A stretch of 19,950 nt of DNA, taken from positions 6,691 through 26,640 of the forward strand of contig NHEI02000030.1 of the NCBI GenBank assembly GCA_002171575.2, given 5' to 3'. Source of the DNA: Flavobacteriaceae bacterium TMED81 (GTDB lineage: Bacteria > Bacteroidota > Bacteroidia > Flavobacteriales > Flavobacteriaceae). A model generated the notes under the pieces. The model saw nothing but the letters and a program-made list of their open reading frames with translations, was not told where the DNA came from and made no database searches. The first letter of the stretch is position 1. Every line of letters starts with the position of its first letter. Below are positions 1-7,712 of this stretch, in pieces. A program made the position numbers and the translations under genes.

Positions 1-519
1 GATGAGGAACGCAGGCAAATTCAAGCCATATCCCTTCTGTCGCAAGGGGTGTTTATTAGCGATTTGTCCTTGTCAGCCATTTCCACACAAACGTTAACAA
101 ACAACCTATTTCAGAAAGCGTCTGGTGTGTTTGAATCGATTTTTTCTGGGGATCAGGACAAACTGAAGCTAGGGCTAGACTATTTGCAAGGAGATCGAAA
201 TGCAGAAGCGACTGCCCAAACGCGAGATCGGCTAGGTCTCACTCTTGTGACCCAAGTTTCCGAACGACTGCTAATTAACGGAAAACTCGGTGTTCCCTTT
301 GGCGGTGTTGAAGAAACCATAATTGTAGGAGATGTGACCATCGAATTTTTGTTAAGCAAAGATGGAGCTTTACGTGCACGTATATTTAATAGAGAAAATG
401 AGTTTCAATACTTTGGTGATGAACTCGGATATACACAAGGAATCGGGCTGTCTTACCGTGTTGGCTTTGATGATTTTAAATCTTTGATTAAAAAGATTGT
501 AAAAAAGAATACAATTTGA
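1..519 (+). CDS. tamB: TamB-like translocation/assembly protein, C-terminal end (5' truncated by window)
   Basis: The reading frame is open from base 1 and ends at the stop at 517-519, so only the last 172 residues are visible; the GTG at 49 is an internal valine, not a start. The visible part resembles the C-terminal TamB/DUF490 domain. It has a short helical stretch with a 'SLLSQGVF' motif, then a run of amphipathic beta-strands (for example VTQVSERLLINGKLGVPFG), and it ends in a basic tail. TamB is an inner-membrane-anchored periplasmic beta-taco protein that bridges to the outer membrane and helps phospholipid transport or outer-membrane protein assembly. In flavobacteria a tamB gene commonly lies just before pfkA, which agrees with the next gene here. 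The family call is good; the exact role in Bacteroidota is inferred. Confidence 0.82.
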   Translation, partial: DEERRQIQAISLLSQGVFISDLSLSAISTQTLTNNLFQKASGVFESIFSGDQDKLKLGLDYLQGDRNAEATAQTRDRLGLTLVTQVSERLLINGKLGVPFGGVEETIIVGDVTIEFLLSKDGALRARIFNRENEFQYFGDELGYTQGIGLSYRVGFDDFKSLIKKIVKKNTI

Positions 520-629
520 TACAATAAAGCTAATTTGAATCCCATTTTACCACCTATTTTTTTTAAATTCATAATTTCAAACATTCCCCATGTTTTCAGA
601 AATATAGTTTGTAATTTCGCCGTTCCACT

Positions 630-1616
630 ATGGCAGTAAAACCAAAACAAATCGCTGTTCTCACTTCAGGGGGTGACGCTCCAGGTATGAATGCCGCCAT
701 ACGCTCTGTGGTTCGGAGTTGCTCTCATTTTAATATTAAATGTTCAGGGGTATACCGTGGTTATCAAGGGCTTATTGACGGGGATATTCGACCTTTGGAT
801 GCTCGTAGCGTTAACAACATTATCAATAAAGGGGGTACAAAGTTAAAATCTGCTCGCTGCCTTGATTTTCACGAAAAAGAGGGTAGAGCTAAAGCATCTG
901 AAAACCTTAAAAATCTTGATATCGATGCTTTGATTGTCATCGGGGGAGATGGGAGTTTTACAGGTGGGATGATCTTTGAACGCGAACACAAAATTCCTGT
1001 CATTGGAATCCCTGGAACAATAGACAATGATATTTTTGGCACCTCACACACAATTGGGTACGACACAGCACTGAATACAGTTGTTGAAGCCATTGATAAA
1101 ATTCGAGATACAGCGATTTCTCACAATCGGCTGTTTTTTGTTGAAGTCATGGGTCGGGATGCTGGTCATATCGCATTGAATGTTGGTATTGGAGCAGGTG
1201 CTGAAGAAATTTTAATCCCTGAGGAGAACCTTGGTCTTGATCGACTTTTGGAATCTTTGCGGAGAAGTAAAATATCAGGAAAGTCATCTAGTATTGTGGT
1301 TGTAGCTGAAGGAGATAAAATTGGTAAAAATGTCTTCGAACTTGCACAACACATCGAAGAAAATTTACCCGATTACGAAGTCAGAGTTTCTGTTTTGGGA
1401 CATATTCAGCGGGGTGGTACACCTTCTTGTTTCGATCGTGTACTGGCTAGCCGAATGGGACTCAAAGCAGTAGAATCATTAATCGACGGAGTAAGCGGTC
1501 ATATGGTTGGAATTCAAAATGGCGAAATGATCTTAACTCCACTAAACAAAGCAATCAAAGGAAAGTCAGAAATTAAGAGAGAACTCATCAGAGTTTCAGA
1601 TATCATGACACTTTAA
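630..1616 (+). CDS. pfkA: ATP-dependent 6-phosphofructokinase
   Basis: This 328-residue cytoplasmic enzyme phosphorylates fructose 6-phosphate to fructose 1,6-bisphosphate, the committed step of glycolysis. The length is typical of bacterial PfkA. Visible motifs are TSGGDAPGMNAAIR (12-25), IGGDGS (104-109), PGTIDND (128-134, with the catalytic Asp), MGRDAGH (174-180) and GHIQRGG (257-263). GGDGS rather than GGDD, together with PGTIDND rather than PKTIDND, indicates the ATP-dependent and not the pyrophosphate-dependent type. The ATG at 630 places the glycine-rich loop at the usual distance from the N terminus. The 110 bp upstream is AT-rich with a T-tract and no Shine-Dalgarno, as is usual in Bacteroidota. 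gap follows after 26 bp, so the two are probably co-transcribed. Confidence 0.97.
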   Translation: MAVKPKQIAVLTSGGDAPGMNAAIRSVVRSCSHFNIKCSGVYRGYQGLIDGDIRPLDARSVNNIINKGGTKLKSARCLDFHEKEGRAKASENLKNLDIDALIVIGGDGSFTGGMIFEREHKIPVIGIPGTIDNDIFGTSHTIGYDTALNTVVEAIDKIRDTAISHNRLFFVEVMGRDAGHIALNVGIGAGAEEILIPEENLGLDRLLESLRRSKISGKSSSIVVVAEGDKIGKNVFELAQHIEENLPDYEVRVSVLGHIQRGGTPSCFDRVLASRMGLKAVESLIDGVSGHMVGIQNGEMILTPLNKAIKGKSEIKRELIRVSDIMTL

Positions 1617-1642
1617 AAATTAAATCAACTTAAAAAACAACT

Positions 1643-2644
1643 ATGTCAACACTCAAACTAGGAATTAACGGATTTGGAAGAATCGGTAGAATGGTTCTTC
1701 GTGCATCACTTCAAAACGATAATGTTGAGGTCGTAGCCATCAATGACTTGCTCGACGTCGACCATCTCGCTTACCTTCTAAAATACGATTCTGTCCATGG
1801 TACCTGTTCTGCCTCAATTGAGATTAAAGATGGTCACCTTGTAATTGACGGTAAAACAGTCCGCATTACCGCAGAACGCGATCCACAAAACCTAAAATGG
1901 GATGAGGTTGGCGCTGAAATCGTTGCAGAATGTACAGGTATTTTTACCACTTTAGAAAAAGCCCAACTTCACATCGATGGTGGTGCAAAAAAAGTAGTCA
2001 TTTCTGCGCCATCTGCAGATGCGCCCATGTTTGTAATGGGTGTGAACCATACGGATGCAAAAGCTTCAGATACGATTGTTTCTAACGCATCATGTACAAC
2101 TAATTGTCTTGCACCACTTGCCAAGGTATTGCATGACAGCTTTGGAATTGCAGAGGCATTGATGACAACGGTTCATGCCGTTACAGCCACCCAAATGACA
2201 GTAGATGGTCCTTCCCGAAAAGATTATAGAGGAGGTCGTTCGTCTCTTCTCAATATTATCCCAGCATCGACAGGAGCTGCAAAAGCCGTTACTAAAGTAA
2301 TTCCCTCTTTAATTGGCAAAATCACCGGAATGGCATTTCGTGTGCCAACCGCAGATGTCTCTGTTGTTGACTTAACGGTTAAACTCGATAAAAGCACAAG
2401 TTATGATGAGTTGATGTCCGCCCTTGAAGACGCTTCTAACGGTGCAATGGCCGGAATCTTAGGATTTACGAAAGAACTCGTGGTTTCCCAAGACTTCATC
2501 GGCGATGCAAGAACGTCAATTGTTGATGCCAATGCTGGGATTCAGCTCAACGATACCTTCTTCAAAATTGTGTCATGGTACGACAATGAAGCCGGTTATT
2601 CGAACAAGCTCATCGACCTAGCGCTTCACGTTCGTTCATTATAA
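1643..2644 (+). CDS. gap: Type I glyceraldehyde-3-phosphate dehydrogenase
   Basis: A 333-residue homotetramer-forming glycolytic enzyme that oxidises glyceraldehyde 3-phosphate with NAD+ and phosphate to 1,3-bisphosphoglycerate. The N-terminal Rossmann motif is GINGFGRIGR (7-16). Asp35 in AIND is the residue that normally favours NAD over NADP. The active-site block SNASCTTNCLAP gives catalytic Cys151, and TTVHAVT gives His178. The C terminus carries the conserved SWYDNEAGYS. The leader between pfkA and gap is purine- and A-rich (AAAAAACAACT before the ATG), a typical Bacteroidota initiation context. A sugar-kinase gene starts 9 bp after the stop. No truncation or missing catalytic residue is seen. 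Confidence 0.98.
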   Translation: MSTLKLGINGFGRIGRMVLRASLQNDNVEVVAINDLLDVDHLAYLLKYDSVHGTCSASIEIKDGHLVIDGKTVRITAERDPQNLKWDEVGAEIVAECTGIFTTLEKAQLHIDGGAKKVVISAPSADAPMFVMGVNHTDAKASDTIVSNASCTTNCLAPLAKVLHDSFGIAEALMTTVHAVTATQMTVDGPSRKDYRGGRSSLLNIIPASTGAAKAVTKVIPSLIGKITGMAFRVPTADVSVVDLTVKLDKSTSYDELMSALEDASNGAMAGILGFTKELVVSQDFIGDARTSIVDANAGIQLNDTFFKIVSWYDNEAGYSNKLIDLALHVRSL

Positions 2645-2653
2645 TCATTACCT

Positions 2654-3505
2654 ATGAGACTTATTGTTGACAGTGGGTCAACAAAAACCGATTGGATTGC
2701 TATTGATGACTCTGGCAATATTTTATTTGAGACCCAAACTCTTGGTTTAAACCCACAGGTTCTTTCAGAGGCCATAGTTGAAGAACGTGTTATCAATAAC
2801 TACGAGTTGTATCGTATTCGAAACGAAGTCGATTCAACATACTTTTATGGGGCAGGTTGCGGTACTGAGCCACCCCGTAAATTGATGGAAGGTGTTTTAA
2901 AGAGTATTTTTCAAAATTCAAAAATCTCTGTCAAGGAAGATACTTATGCAGCTGTTTACTCAATTACAGATCCAGGAGAGCCAAGTATCGTTTGTATTTT
3001 AGGCACTGGCTCCAATTGTAGTTTTTATGACGGTGAAATTGTTCATCAAAAGATCACCTCTCTTGGTTATATACTAATGGATGATGCAAGTGGTAACTAT
3101 TTTGGCAGGCAGTTGCTTCGGGACTATTATTTCAATAAAATCCCAAAAGCACTTTCTGATTCTTTTGCTGAAGAATTTAATTTGGGTGCAGAGGAGATTA
3201 AAACCAATTTATATAAAAAGTCAAACCCAAACACCTATTTGGCAACCTTTGCCAAATTTGTGATTGTCAATAAAAATGAGCCCTATATGCAAGGGCTAAT
3301 TGATAAAGGACTTGGTTTATTTATTGAAAATCAAATTACGCAGTTCGATAACGCCAAAGAAGTATCAGTTCATTTTATTGGATCAATATCTTACTTTCTG
3401 AAGGAAGAGCTTGAAGCCAAGCTGATTTCTTGCGGACTAACCTTGGGTAGGGTTCTCAAAAAACCAATTGAGGGGCTTGTTTCCTATCACCAGTCCACCG
3501 ACTAG
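2654..3505 (+). CDS. BadF/BadG/BcrA/BcrD-family ATPase, probable N-acetylglucosamine kinase
   Basis: A 283-residue ASKHA-fold kinase-like protein. The phosphate-1 loop DSGSTKTDW (6-14) opens the protein; an Asp at 96 (VKEDTYAA) sits at the expected catalytic-base position; the phosphate-2 loop is ILGTGSNC (115-122); and GYILMDDASGNYFG (138-151) matches the GxxLGDEGSG block of the family. A final GSISYFLKEEL segment fits the adenosine motif. In Bacteroidota this family is usually annotated as N-acetylglucosamine kinase, which would feed GlcNAc 6-phosphate to amino-sugar metabolism. That substrate is family-based inference, because BadF-type ATPases vary. It sits 9 bp after gap in the same direction, and its stop overlaps the convergent ridA stop by 4 bp (CTAG). 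Confidence 0.82.
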   Translation: MRLIVDSGSTKTDWIAIDDSGNILFETQTLGLNPQVLSEAIVEERVINNYELYRIRNEVDSTYFYGAGCGTEPPRKLMEGVLKSIFQNSKISVKEDTYAAVYSITDPGEPSIVCILGTGSNCSFYDGEIVHQKITSLGYILMDDASGNYFGRQLLRDYYFNKIPKALSDSFAEEFNLGAEEIKTNLYKKSNPNTYLATFAKFVIVNKNEPYMQGLIDKGLGLFIENQITQFDNAKEVSVHFIGSISYFLKEELEAKLISCGLTLGRVLKKPIEGLVSYHQSTD

Positions 3506-3882
3506 CGGATCGCAATCACTGAAATTTCAACCCGAACATTTTTGGGTAGAGCTGCGACTTGAACCGTTTCTCTCGCAGGAGCAACTTTGTGATCGAAATA
3601 GGTTCCATAAACCTCATTGACAGCAGTAAAATCCCTCATATCATATAGGAAGATGGTCGTTTTTACCACGTTTGTAAAGTCCATCCCTGCTGCTTTGAGT
3701 ACTTCGGATAGGTTTCTCATAACTTGGGTGGTTTCCGTCTCAACGTCTAGATTGACCAGTTCCATAGTTTTGGGGTCAAGTGCAATTTGTCCACTGGCGT
3801 AAAGGGTGTTGTTAACCAAAATGGCCTGGTTATAAGGTCCTATCGGAGCGGGGGCTTTAGGGGTTTGAATGATTGTTTTCAT
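3502..3882 (-). CDS. ridA: RidA family reactive intermediate (enamine/imine) deaminase
   Basis: A 126-residue YjgF/YER057c/UK114 protein, the usual length for RidA. Members are cytoplasmic trimers that hydrolyse reactive enamine/imine intermediates (such as 2-aminoacrylate) released by PLP enzymes. Conserved points are PAPIGPYNQA (11-20), ASGQIALDP (29-37), the substrate-binding Arg104 in APARETVQV, and Glu119 in VEISVIA. I chose the ATG at 3882. A TTG extension to 3891 adds only three codons and abuts the stop of the upstream lptD-like gene, whereas the ATG leaves a 9 bp spacer. The gene is therefore the distal member of an lptD-ridA transcription unit and is convergent with the sugar-kinase gene. 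Confidence 0.92.
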   Translation of the reverse strand: MKTIIQTPKAPAPIGPYNQAILVNNTLYASGQIALDPKTMELVNLDVETETTQVMRNLSEVLKAAGMDFTNVVKTTIFLYDMRDFTAVNEVYGTYFDHKVAPARETVQVAALPKNVRVEISVIAIR

Positions 3883-3891
3883 ATGTTTCAA

Positions 3892-6576
3892 TTAAAGTCT
3901 TTTATCTGGTTCTCGTCGTTTATCGTATTTTAAATCATTTAGGAATCCACTGCGTACACCTATGAAAAAGAACCATGACTGTCTGGTTCCAAAAGGCGTC
4001 CAAGCCAAGTTCATAACCCAACTATCTAAGTCTCTTTCAATTCGAAAATTGGTATAGGTTATCCCTTTGTTTTTAAAATCATAGCCAGTCGATACACCCA
4101 CGTCCCATTTGGGCGTTAGACCTACCGACCCAGAGACCATCAGAGAGTTGTTTAAAATGTCTCGATTTTGCTTTGCATTTGAATAGGTCAAGCTATGTCG
4201 AACATTGAGTTTCCAAGGGATTTTTGTACGATAAAAAGCGTTGTCCTCTTCTTCCTCTTCTTCTTCTTGGTCTTGTGTGCTACTTTGGTCTGCTGTGAAA
4301 CGTCGATCGCTAAAATCCTGACTCCCGCCAAATAAATCATTATCGTTTGATGAATTTGTTTGTGATGATGAATCATCATTTGACTTGGAGGAGTTTGAAA
4401 AATTGTACCCCCAGTTCATATTTGCACTGGTCATTCGAAAGAGTCCCCCACCATTATTGACATGTAAGGTATTGATTCTTCTTCCGCTTTCATCAATCGA
4501 ATAGGGGTCAAAAGTGGCTCCTAAGTTAATATTGATCTTGTTGTCAAGTAAAGGTACTACAGTTGACATCCGGACTGGGCTCCAACGAAGGGAGTCTGCT
4601 TCAAAGTTATAGCTTGTAGAAAAGTTGAGATTGTTTAGAATTTTGATTTTTTTAGGCTCTGTTGCTAAAGAGTCCTTATCCTTGACCTTGGCTTCGACCG
4701 TATTGCGCAATGCAAGGCTCATCGATTTAGATTTATTCCTTCCAGGTTGTCCATACATGCTTCCCTCGAATCGGGTATAGTGTCTTGTATTGCCGTCTGC
4801 ATCTATGATATATTCGTCGTAGTATTTTTCAAAACTGGGAGATTCACTATAGCTCACATTTGCATTCACAACATGACGAATGGACTGAACTTTTGCATCT
4901 TCTTTAAAATTAAAAATCCCATATAAAGTTGTGCTCATACTCGCACTATAATTGTATTTACTAAACCGATCAAAACCGCTAATTGTATCTTGTTTGGCAA
5001 CGGCTTCAAGTGCAGTATCGTAATCGTTTTTCTGAATGGTTTCAAATACCCATGTATCTTCGTAATTACCACCAACTGAAAAGTTAAAATTCTTGGCGAC
5101 TTTAAATGAGGTGCTCAATGGGATTTGATGTTTAAACCCAGATTTCGCTCCGTCAAACATTCGAGAGGTTATGAAGTCCTCATCCATCATCTGCAAACGA
5201 TTCTCACCTCTTACACTATATTGAAAGTTGATATTTTGTATAAAACCCTTTTTTATTCCATTGCGTTTCGCAAAAGGATAAATCCGTTCCATATTTGCTT
5301 GAAAGGTTGGGAGCGTCATATTTATCGTTTGTGTTCTTGTGTTTTGGCTGTGTGAGGCAGATAGTGAGAGATTAACCGAGGGATATTTCGGAAAAGTCCT
5401 TGAGTAAGAAACAGATGAAGATAAGGTGTTGTTCAAAAAATTCCCAGTATTGATTTGATTTAACGACTCTCTAAAATAGGTGCTACTGCCCAAGTTTACA
5501 GATGCCGAAAATCGGCTGTTTGGATTGGATTTGGAATCTTTGCTATGAGACCAGCGGAAGTTGTAAATATTGCTTTTGCTATAGTCTGGAAACCCCCTTT
5601 CACCGCTGATTAGATTTTCAAATCGAACCGCTAGACTTCCTCTAAACTTATATTTCACATTATAGTTAGACTCAACACGAAAACCATAACTGCCATTTGT
5701 GTAATAATCGCCCAAAAGTGCAATATCAAAATAATCACTCGCAGCGATATAGTATCCGCCATTCTGCATGAAGTAACCACGTCTAAAGTTTTCCCCTATT
5801 GTTGGAAAAATAATTCCACTTTCTCGGTCCTGAGTCATGGGAAAATATGCAAAGGGTAAGTAAACAGGGGTGGGTACATCAGCGATATAAAGCTGATTTC
5901 CACTGGCAATAATTTTCTTTTGTGGTACAAATTTCCCCTTTCGGATACGCACAAAATAATCGGGATTTTCTACATCTTCAGAGGTTGTGATTCGTGCATT
6001 TTTGATATAGTAAACAGAGTCGTTCTCTTTTTTTGTTGTCTCTGCCAAAACATTCATGCCTTGCTGCTCACTTCTAGAATTCCATATAACGGCTTTTTTG
6101 TTGTCAAAATTGAATTTTAAGGAGTCGGGGAAAACCTCATCACCGCCCTGTTTAAAGGAAGGGAATTGAACATATTGACCTGTCGTATCAACAATGGGTC
6201 GTGCAAAAACAATATTGGTGTTGTAATCCAAATCGATTTGACCTGCTTTCAGTTCGATATTCTGATAATACAGTTCAGCTTGATCGTAAAGCGTCATGGT
6301 TTTTTTCGCTCGGTGGATCGTAATTGCTCCGACAGCATTTCGTTTGATTTGATCAAGGATCATCGATTTGTTTACGGGGATAGTGTCATTGATTGGGAGG
6401 GAATCTGTTTCTATTGTATCTGCAATTTGATCTTGCCCAATCCCCCAGAAAAATGGCAATAAAATGACCATCAAAGTCGAAAAGAGCTGAAATGAATGAA
6501 TATGTATTACTTTTGTCAAAAGCCCCTTTTTGTAGAATTCAAAAATACGACTATTTTTTTGGGAACTGTTCGCCAT
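3892..6576 (-). CDS. lptD: LptD-like LPS-assembly outer-membrane protein
   Basis: About 894 residues from the chosen start. A hydrophobic signal segment (LFSTLMVILLPFFWGIG) is followed by an OstA/LptA-like N-terminal part (roughly 60-250) with repeated short beta-strands. Next comes the LptD hallmark 'YIADVPTPVYLPFAYFPM', then a long series of alternating aromatic/polar strands consistent with a beta-barrel. LptD with LptE inserts LPS into the outer leaflet; no lptE is visible here. The open frame could start at 6726. ATG 6576 is preferred because it gives a basic n-region before the hydrophobic core and limits the overlap with the divergent amidase gene. TTG 6519 or ATG 6471 are alternatives. 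Residues 728-780 form a Ser/Asn/Asp/Glu-rich low-complexity insert with a seven-Glu run. Confidence 0.88.
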   Translation of the reverse strand: MANSSQKNSRIFEFYKKGLLTKVIHIHSFQLFSTLMVILLPFFWGIGQDQIADTIETDSLPINDTIPVNKSMILDQIKRNAVGAITIHRAKKTMTLYDQAELYYQNIELKAGQIDLDYNTNIVFARPIVDTTGQYVQFPSFKQGGDEVFPDSLKFNFDNKKAVIWNSRSEQQGMNVLAETTKKENDSVYYIKNARITTSEDVENPDYFVRIRKGKFVPQKKIIASGNQLYIADVPTPVYLPFAYFPMTQDRESGIIFPTIGENFRRGYFMQNGGYYIAASDYFDIALLGDYYTNGSYGFRVESNYNVKYKFRGSLAVRFENLISGERGFPDYSKSNIYNFRWSHSKDSKSNPNSRFSASVNLGSSTYFRESLNQINTGNFLNNTLSSSVSYSRTFPKYPSVNLSLSASHSQNTRTQTINMTLPTFQANMERIYPFAKRNGIKKGFIQNINFQYSVRGENRLQMMDEDFITSRMFDGAKSGFKHQIPLSTSFKVAKNFNFSVGGNYEDTWVFETIQKNDYDTALEAVAKQDTISGFDRFSKYNYSASMSTTLYGIFNFKEDAKVQSIRHVVNANVSYSESPSFEKYYDEYIIDADGNTRHYTRFEGSMYGQPGRNKSKSMSLALRNTVEAKVKDKDSLATEPKKIKILNNLNFSTSYNFEADSLRWSPVRMSTVVPLLDNKININLGATFDPYSIDESGRRINTLHVNNGGGLFRMTSANMNWGYNFSNSSKSNDDSSSQTNSSNDNDLFGGSQDFSDRRFTADQSSTQDQEEEEEEEDNAFYRTKIPWKLNVRHSLTYSNAKQNRDILNNSLMVSGSVGLTPKWDVGVSTGYDFKNKGITYTNFRIERDLDSWVMNLAWTPFGTRQSWFFFIGVRSGFLNDLKYDKRREPDKRL
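4246..4266 (-). repeat. GAA/GAG codon run encoding seven Glu in lptD
   Basis: Seven consecutive Glu codons (GAA GAA GAA GAG GAA GAA GAG on the coding strand), flanked by Gln-Asp-Gln and Asp-Asn, give a purine-only tract inside the LptD-like gene. It sits at residues 771-777, at the end of a Ser/Asn/Asp-rich low-complexity segment between predicted barrel strands, so it probably lies in a loop. As a trinucleotide run, slippage would change length without changing frame. Confidence 0.75.
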
Positions 6577-7656
6577 CTTGTTCTTGTTTTTATCGTCTTT
6601 ACCTTCTCTTTGACGATTTTGTATTCGCAAAAATTCCAAGACAAGGATGTATTTACAGTAGTTCTGGATGCTGGTCATGGCGGAAAAGATTCTGGAAACC
6701 GTGGAAATCAGTATTATGAAAAACATATTGCGCTAACCGTCACACTCAAAATCGGTGCCATTCTCAAAAAAAATCCAGACATCAACATCATCTATACGAG
6801 AAAAAGTGATGTTTTTATTCCACTAAATAAACGTGCAGATATTGCCAATTCAGCAAAAGCAGATTTGTTTGTCTCTATTCATTGTGATGCGCACACTTCT
6901 AACGCTTATGGCGCTGGCACTTTTGTCTTGGGTCTTCACGAGAATGATCGAAATTTTAGAATTGCACAAAAGGAAAACTCCGTTATTTTTCTAGAAGAAG
7001 ACTACGAAAAGAATTACGATGGCTTTGACCCCAACAACCCTGAGTCTGTGATTAGCTTGGTATTGATGCAAGAAACCTATTTGGACCAAAGCATTCAAGC
7101 TGCCAATACCATTCAACAGAGTTTTGTGAGAAATCTGAAACGAAAAAACCGAACGGTAAAGCAAGCAGGATTTTTGGTTTTGAGAAATACCTATATGCCT
7201 AGTGTTTTGGTTGAGCTTGGCTTTTTGACAAATAAAATTGAAGGTGCATACCTCAATTCTAAAAAGGGGCAGAATGAAATGAGTGAAGCCATTGCAAAGG
7301 CAATCGTGTCTTACAAGAACCTTCTCCAATCCGATTTACAAGAAGATGTTGTTTTTGAGGAGTCAAGTACAAAGACTGAAGAAAACAGTTTTGGATCAGA
7401 GTACGCGTTTCGTGTTCAAATTTCTGTCAGTAAAACGATGTTAGAACCAAAATCATTTAATTTTAAGGGATTGTCTCCCATCAAACGCATCAAGTCGGGG
7501 AGTTTATATAAATACTTTTTAGGCAATTCCACCTCCTATGAAAAAGCAAAAGAATTGCAACAACGCGCAATTGAAAAAGGATACAGTGGTAGTTTTGTTG
7601 TTGCGTTTCAGGGTGATGAGATTGTTCCTCTTAACAATGCGTTGAAAAGAAATTAA
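6496..7656 (+). CDS. N-acetylmuramoyl-L-alanine amidase (Amidase_3) with C-terminal SPOR-like domain
   Basis: Up to 386 residues. A signal or anchor segment (HLVLVFIVFTFSLTILYSQ, about 27-45) precedes a zinc amidase domain. Its ligands and catalytic residues are visible: His61 in LDAGHGGKDSG, Glu75 in YEKHIAL, His129 in SIHCDAH and Glu240 in VLVELGFLTN. It should cleave the MurNAc-L-Ala bond of peptidoglycan in the periplasm (AmiA/B/C type). Residues about 303-374 resemble a SPOR fold (YAFRVQIS...), which binds denuded septal glycan, suggesting a role in cell separation. The start is uncertain: ATG 6496 or 6502 gives an unusually long pre-signal region, while TTG 6559 would give a compact signal peptide. 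Either way the 5' end overlaps the divergent lptD-like gene. An MCE gene follows 56 bp downstream. Confidence 0.92.
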   Translation: MNMYYFCQKPLFVEFKNTTIFLGTVRHLVLVFIVFTFSLTILYSQKFQDKDVFTVVLDAGHGGKDSGNRGNQYYEKHIALTVTLKIGAILKKNPDINIIYTRKSDVFIPLNKRADIANSAKADLFVSIHCDAHTSNAYGAGTFVLGLHENDRNFRIAQKENSVIFLEEDYEKNYDGFDPNNPESVISLVLMQETYLDQSIQAANTIQQSFVRNLKRKNRTVKQAGFLVLRNTYMPSVLVELGFLTNKIEGAYLNSKKGQNEMSEAIAKAIVSYKNLLQSDLQEDVVFEESSTKTEENSFGSEYAFRVQISVSKTMLEPKSFNFKGLSPIKRIKSGSLYKYFLGNSTSYEKAKELQQRAIEKGYSGSFVVAFQGDEIVPLNNALKRN

Positions 7657-7712
7657 CCCCTTATTTTGTACCCCAAATTATATACGTATTTTTATCGCTT
7701 AATGATCGCAGC

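Noticed and set aside
49..519. Separate 156-residue gene starting at GTG 49
   Set aside because: The same frame is open back to base 1 and the upstream codons continue the TamB C-terminal pattern, so it is the end of a longer gene.
601..629. TATAGTTTG upstream of pfkA as a promoter
   Set aside because: It has three bases instead of two between TA and TTTG, and the position would leave a leader of under 20 bases; not enough to call.
6577..6726. N-terminal extension of the LptD-like protein to 6726
   Set aside because: The extra 50 residues would push the signal segment to about residue 80 and are antisense to the amidase signal and zinc-binding region; a start at 6576 or later is more plausible.
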